A stretch of DNA of 57,505 bases. Source: Streptomyces sp. Ncost-T10-10d (lineage in GTDB: Bacteria > Actinomycetota > Actinomycetes > Streptomycetales > Streptomycetaceae). Where the stretch lies: NCBI RefSeq assembly GCF_900091955.1, contig NZ_FMDF01000078.1, forward strand, positions 1 through 57,505, written 5' to 3'. Under the pieces are notes generated by a model that did not search any database, had not been told where the DNA came from, and was given only the letters and a program-made list of their open reading frames with translations. The translations under genes were made by a program, and so were the position numbers. Below, piece after piece: positions 57,101 to 57,505 of this stretch; position 1 is the first letter of the stretch, and every line of letters begins with the position of its first letter.

Positions 57101-57223
57101 GTGGCCGTCGACGGCCCGACCGGGGCCGGTGATGCCGAGTCGGCCGCGGCCGGCGCGATCCGGCTCCAGGACCACGGCAACAGGGTCCGCTTCAGGAACC
57201 TCTGGATCGAACCGCTCGGCTGA
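54200..57223 (+). CDS. Large secreted PA14/beta-propeller/CBM/DUF1080 protein
   Basis: A 1007-residue exported protein. The signal peptide is ITGLLLSVLLTSGLAAATAD. A PA14-type module (about 75-200) has DGTYAFRLISDDGSRLFIGG and HALHIDHFDRGGGQQVTLQW. A PQQ/glucose dehydrogenase-like propeller (about 230-610) has VTAMDWLPDGRLAVATWGGS, LRTPNGIGRGPEGELFVTDN and ITRISTGPDGAIYVGGLG. A CBM6/35-like module follows (GIYDVGLRYANGPNPFTGTK). The end is a DUF1080/3-keto-disaccharide hydrolase-type lectin fold (GNSGIYLQERYEIQILDSFG). A role in extracellular carbohydrate breakdown is inferred. GTG 54200 follows GGAGGAAGA, which decides the start. Confidence 0.85.
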   Translation: MTSRKYPNLRSHRPGAQRITGLLLSVLLTSGLAAATADAGEKPFTDLPPQEPGVTLRVFDIQSPLNKLCDLKPAQTPNVDKLIPVADWSSTDGFGFTDNFVSQIIGNINVPADGTYAFRLISDDGSRLFIGGRQVIDHDGLHGAEPKDGEITLTPGYHALHIDHFDRGGGQQVTLQWKPPGAADFTLVPNSVLSTDADVVRVTAPGRKECEGTYDTPGDGLPLTSVNPGYTLTDLRPSGFEPQVTAMDWLPDGRLAVATWGGSTKTEGEVYVLDHVTGDTGPEQVTYKKIAGGLKEPMGIKYVAGKLYVSEKHQLTELSDIEGDNTAGEIRKVAEWPYGGNFHEFAFGLLYEDGNFYLNLSVAINYGGATTDPQPAANRGTTIKVNKKTGKVSYLAGGLRTPNGIGRGPEGELFVTDNQGGWLPASKLVHVKQDRFFNHYTNPDGPFDDRTVTKPVLWLPQNEIANSPSTPMLLKKGPFAGQMLFGDVTYGGIQRADLEKVDGEYQGAVFRHTQGLEAGITRISTGPDGAIYVGGLGADGNWGQEGKLRFGLQKLTPNGKSVFDIKTMRATRDGFELSYTKPLSEETVAKLTSGAYSVEQWRYVPTPAYGGPKVDEEELPVAAARISNDRRTVRITVPGLKTDRVVHIRSPRPFASADGEQLWSTEAWYTLNARPGPESPVTAYDAESARLSGGADIDTEHTGYTGGGFVDGFGTQGATATFDVDAPAKGIYDVGLRYANGPNPFTGTKTIGVSVNGGQSQQTSLPSTGGWNRWSTRSERLNLRKGHNTITYTYRPEDTGHVNLDMIEVRRPGSRIDLFSGGSVSTGWQHTDGRSVEWPHTAEDSIEVCCGDIRTKQAFGDFRLHAEFRVPKLPDDVTGQDRGNSGIYLQERYEIQILDSFGVEKLAANEAASIYNKKAADLNAATAPETWQTYDIVFRAARFDAAGKKTDDARITVVWNGKKVHDNVAVDGPTGAGDAESAAAGAIRLQDHGNRVRFRNLWIEPLG

Positions 57224-57290
57224 CAGCCGGACGGAGACGGGGCCCGAGACCTGATCTCGCGGGCCACCGACAAGGTCTCCGCGGAACTGG

Positions 57291-57323
57291 GCGGTCCAGT
57301 GGCGCAACCGGCCACTGGACCGC
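57291..57323 (+). terminator. Terminator hairpin after the secreted protein gene
   Basis: Perfect 13-bp arms GCGGTCCAGTGGC (57291-57303) and GCCACTGGACCGC (57311-57323) with a 7-nt loop, 67 bp after the stop. It also borders the end of the transposase remnant on the other strand. Confidence 0.7.
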
Positions 57324-57324
57324 C

Positions 57325-57505
57325 TCAACATCCGGCCACCGATGGATGTCCGCGGGTTTCGGCGTAGGCCTCGCGTCGGGTGGTGCAGCGCTGGAACGGG
57401 CACCACTGCCGTAATCCGGCGTTGGTGTGCTCGACGCAGATCCGGGCCGAGGACTGCCGTCGGCGCATTTCCCGCCCTGCGTAGTGCTCGCCGGGCGGCG
57501 CGTCG
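57325..57505 (-). pseudogene. DDE transposase C-terminal part at the window edge
   Basis: The minus strand reads DAPPGEHYAGREMRRRQSSA, then RICVEHTNAGLRQWCPFQRC and TTRREAYAETRGHPSVAGC before a stop at 57325-57327. The VEH..A..RQW..LQR..GRRE.Y.ET pattern is that of IS5-like DDE_Tnp_4 transposases. The gene continues beyond the window, so its state cannot be judged; the tail looks shortened. Confidence 0.55.

Noticed and set aside
54206..57406. A 1066-codon minus-strand frame opposite the secreted protein gene
   Set aside because: It is the antisense shadow of the PA14/propeller gene, whose plus-strand product has a signal peptide, ribosome-binding site and coherent domains.

Overview
High-GC DNA with GTG and TTG starts, many secreted hydrolases and regulators, and dense layers of broken transposases and integrases. 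This is typical of a Streptomyces chromosome arm or a large linear plasmid that has partly merged with one. The ParA/ParB pair favours a plasmid-derived segment. No replication gene, rRNA, tRNA or CRISPR array was seen.

Left part (1-10 kb). A graveyard of IS21, IS982 and IS3 remnants carries four copies of one hyphenated palindrome, CCTATTAC-GCC-GTAATAGG, all in the same orientation. An orphan TnpB-like gene without a zinc finger follows, with a palindrome just past its 3' end. It is divergent from a parA-parB operon whose ParA has two N-terminal ribbon-helix-helix repeats. A gene-poor stretch rich in dyads lies downstream of parB.

Middle (10-36 kb). This holds metabolic and stress genes: an Ohr/OsmC peroxidase, SGNH lipase, VOC protein, FAD disulfide reductase, GPP34 protein, MBL hydrolase, ECF sigma factor, a molybdopterin oxidoreductase with its cytochrome b, SixA, and an XRE-NB-ARC-TPR regulator. 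Two tandem ABC-F genes and a Cfr-like 23S rRNA methyltransferase suggest ribosome protection. A CGNR-type regulator sits near sites of the form TCACC-N9-GGTGA that recur in front of itself, ohr and the molybdoenzyme operon, so a small regulon is proposed.

Right part (36-57.5 kb). Here are regulators paired with enzymes (TetR-SGNH, GlxA/AraC-HD hydrolase, MmyB-type XRE-SDR, TrmB/LuxR-subtilase), an Imm21 protein, a second-type methionine aminopeptidase, a secreted protein between 29-bp direct repeats that include integrase 3' ends, a Tn3 transposase fragment, a tyrosine recombinase and a large secreted PA14/propeller/CBM/DUF1080 protein.

Seven otherwise complete genes are each broken by a one-base change in a G or C run. 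This looks more like residual homopolymer error in the assembly than seven independent mutations; those genes are annotated over their full span with the shift noted.
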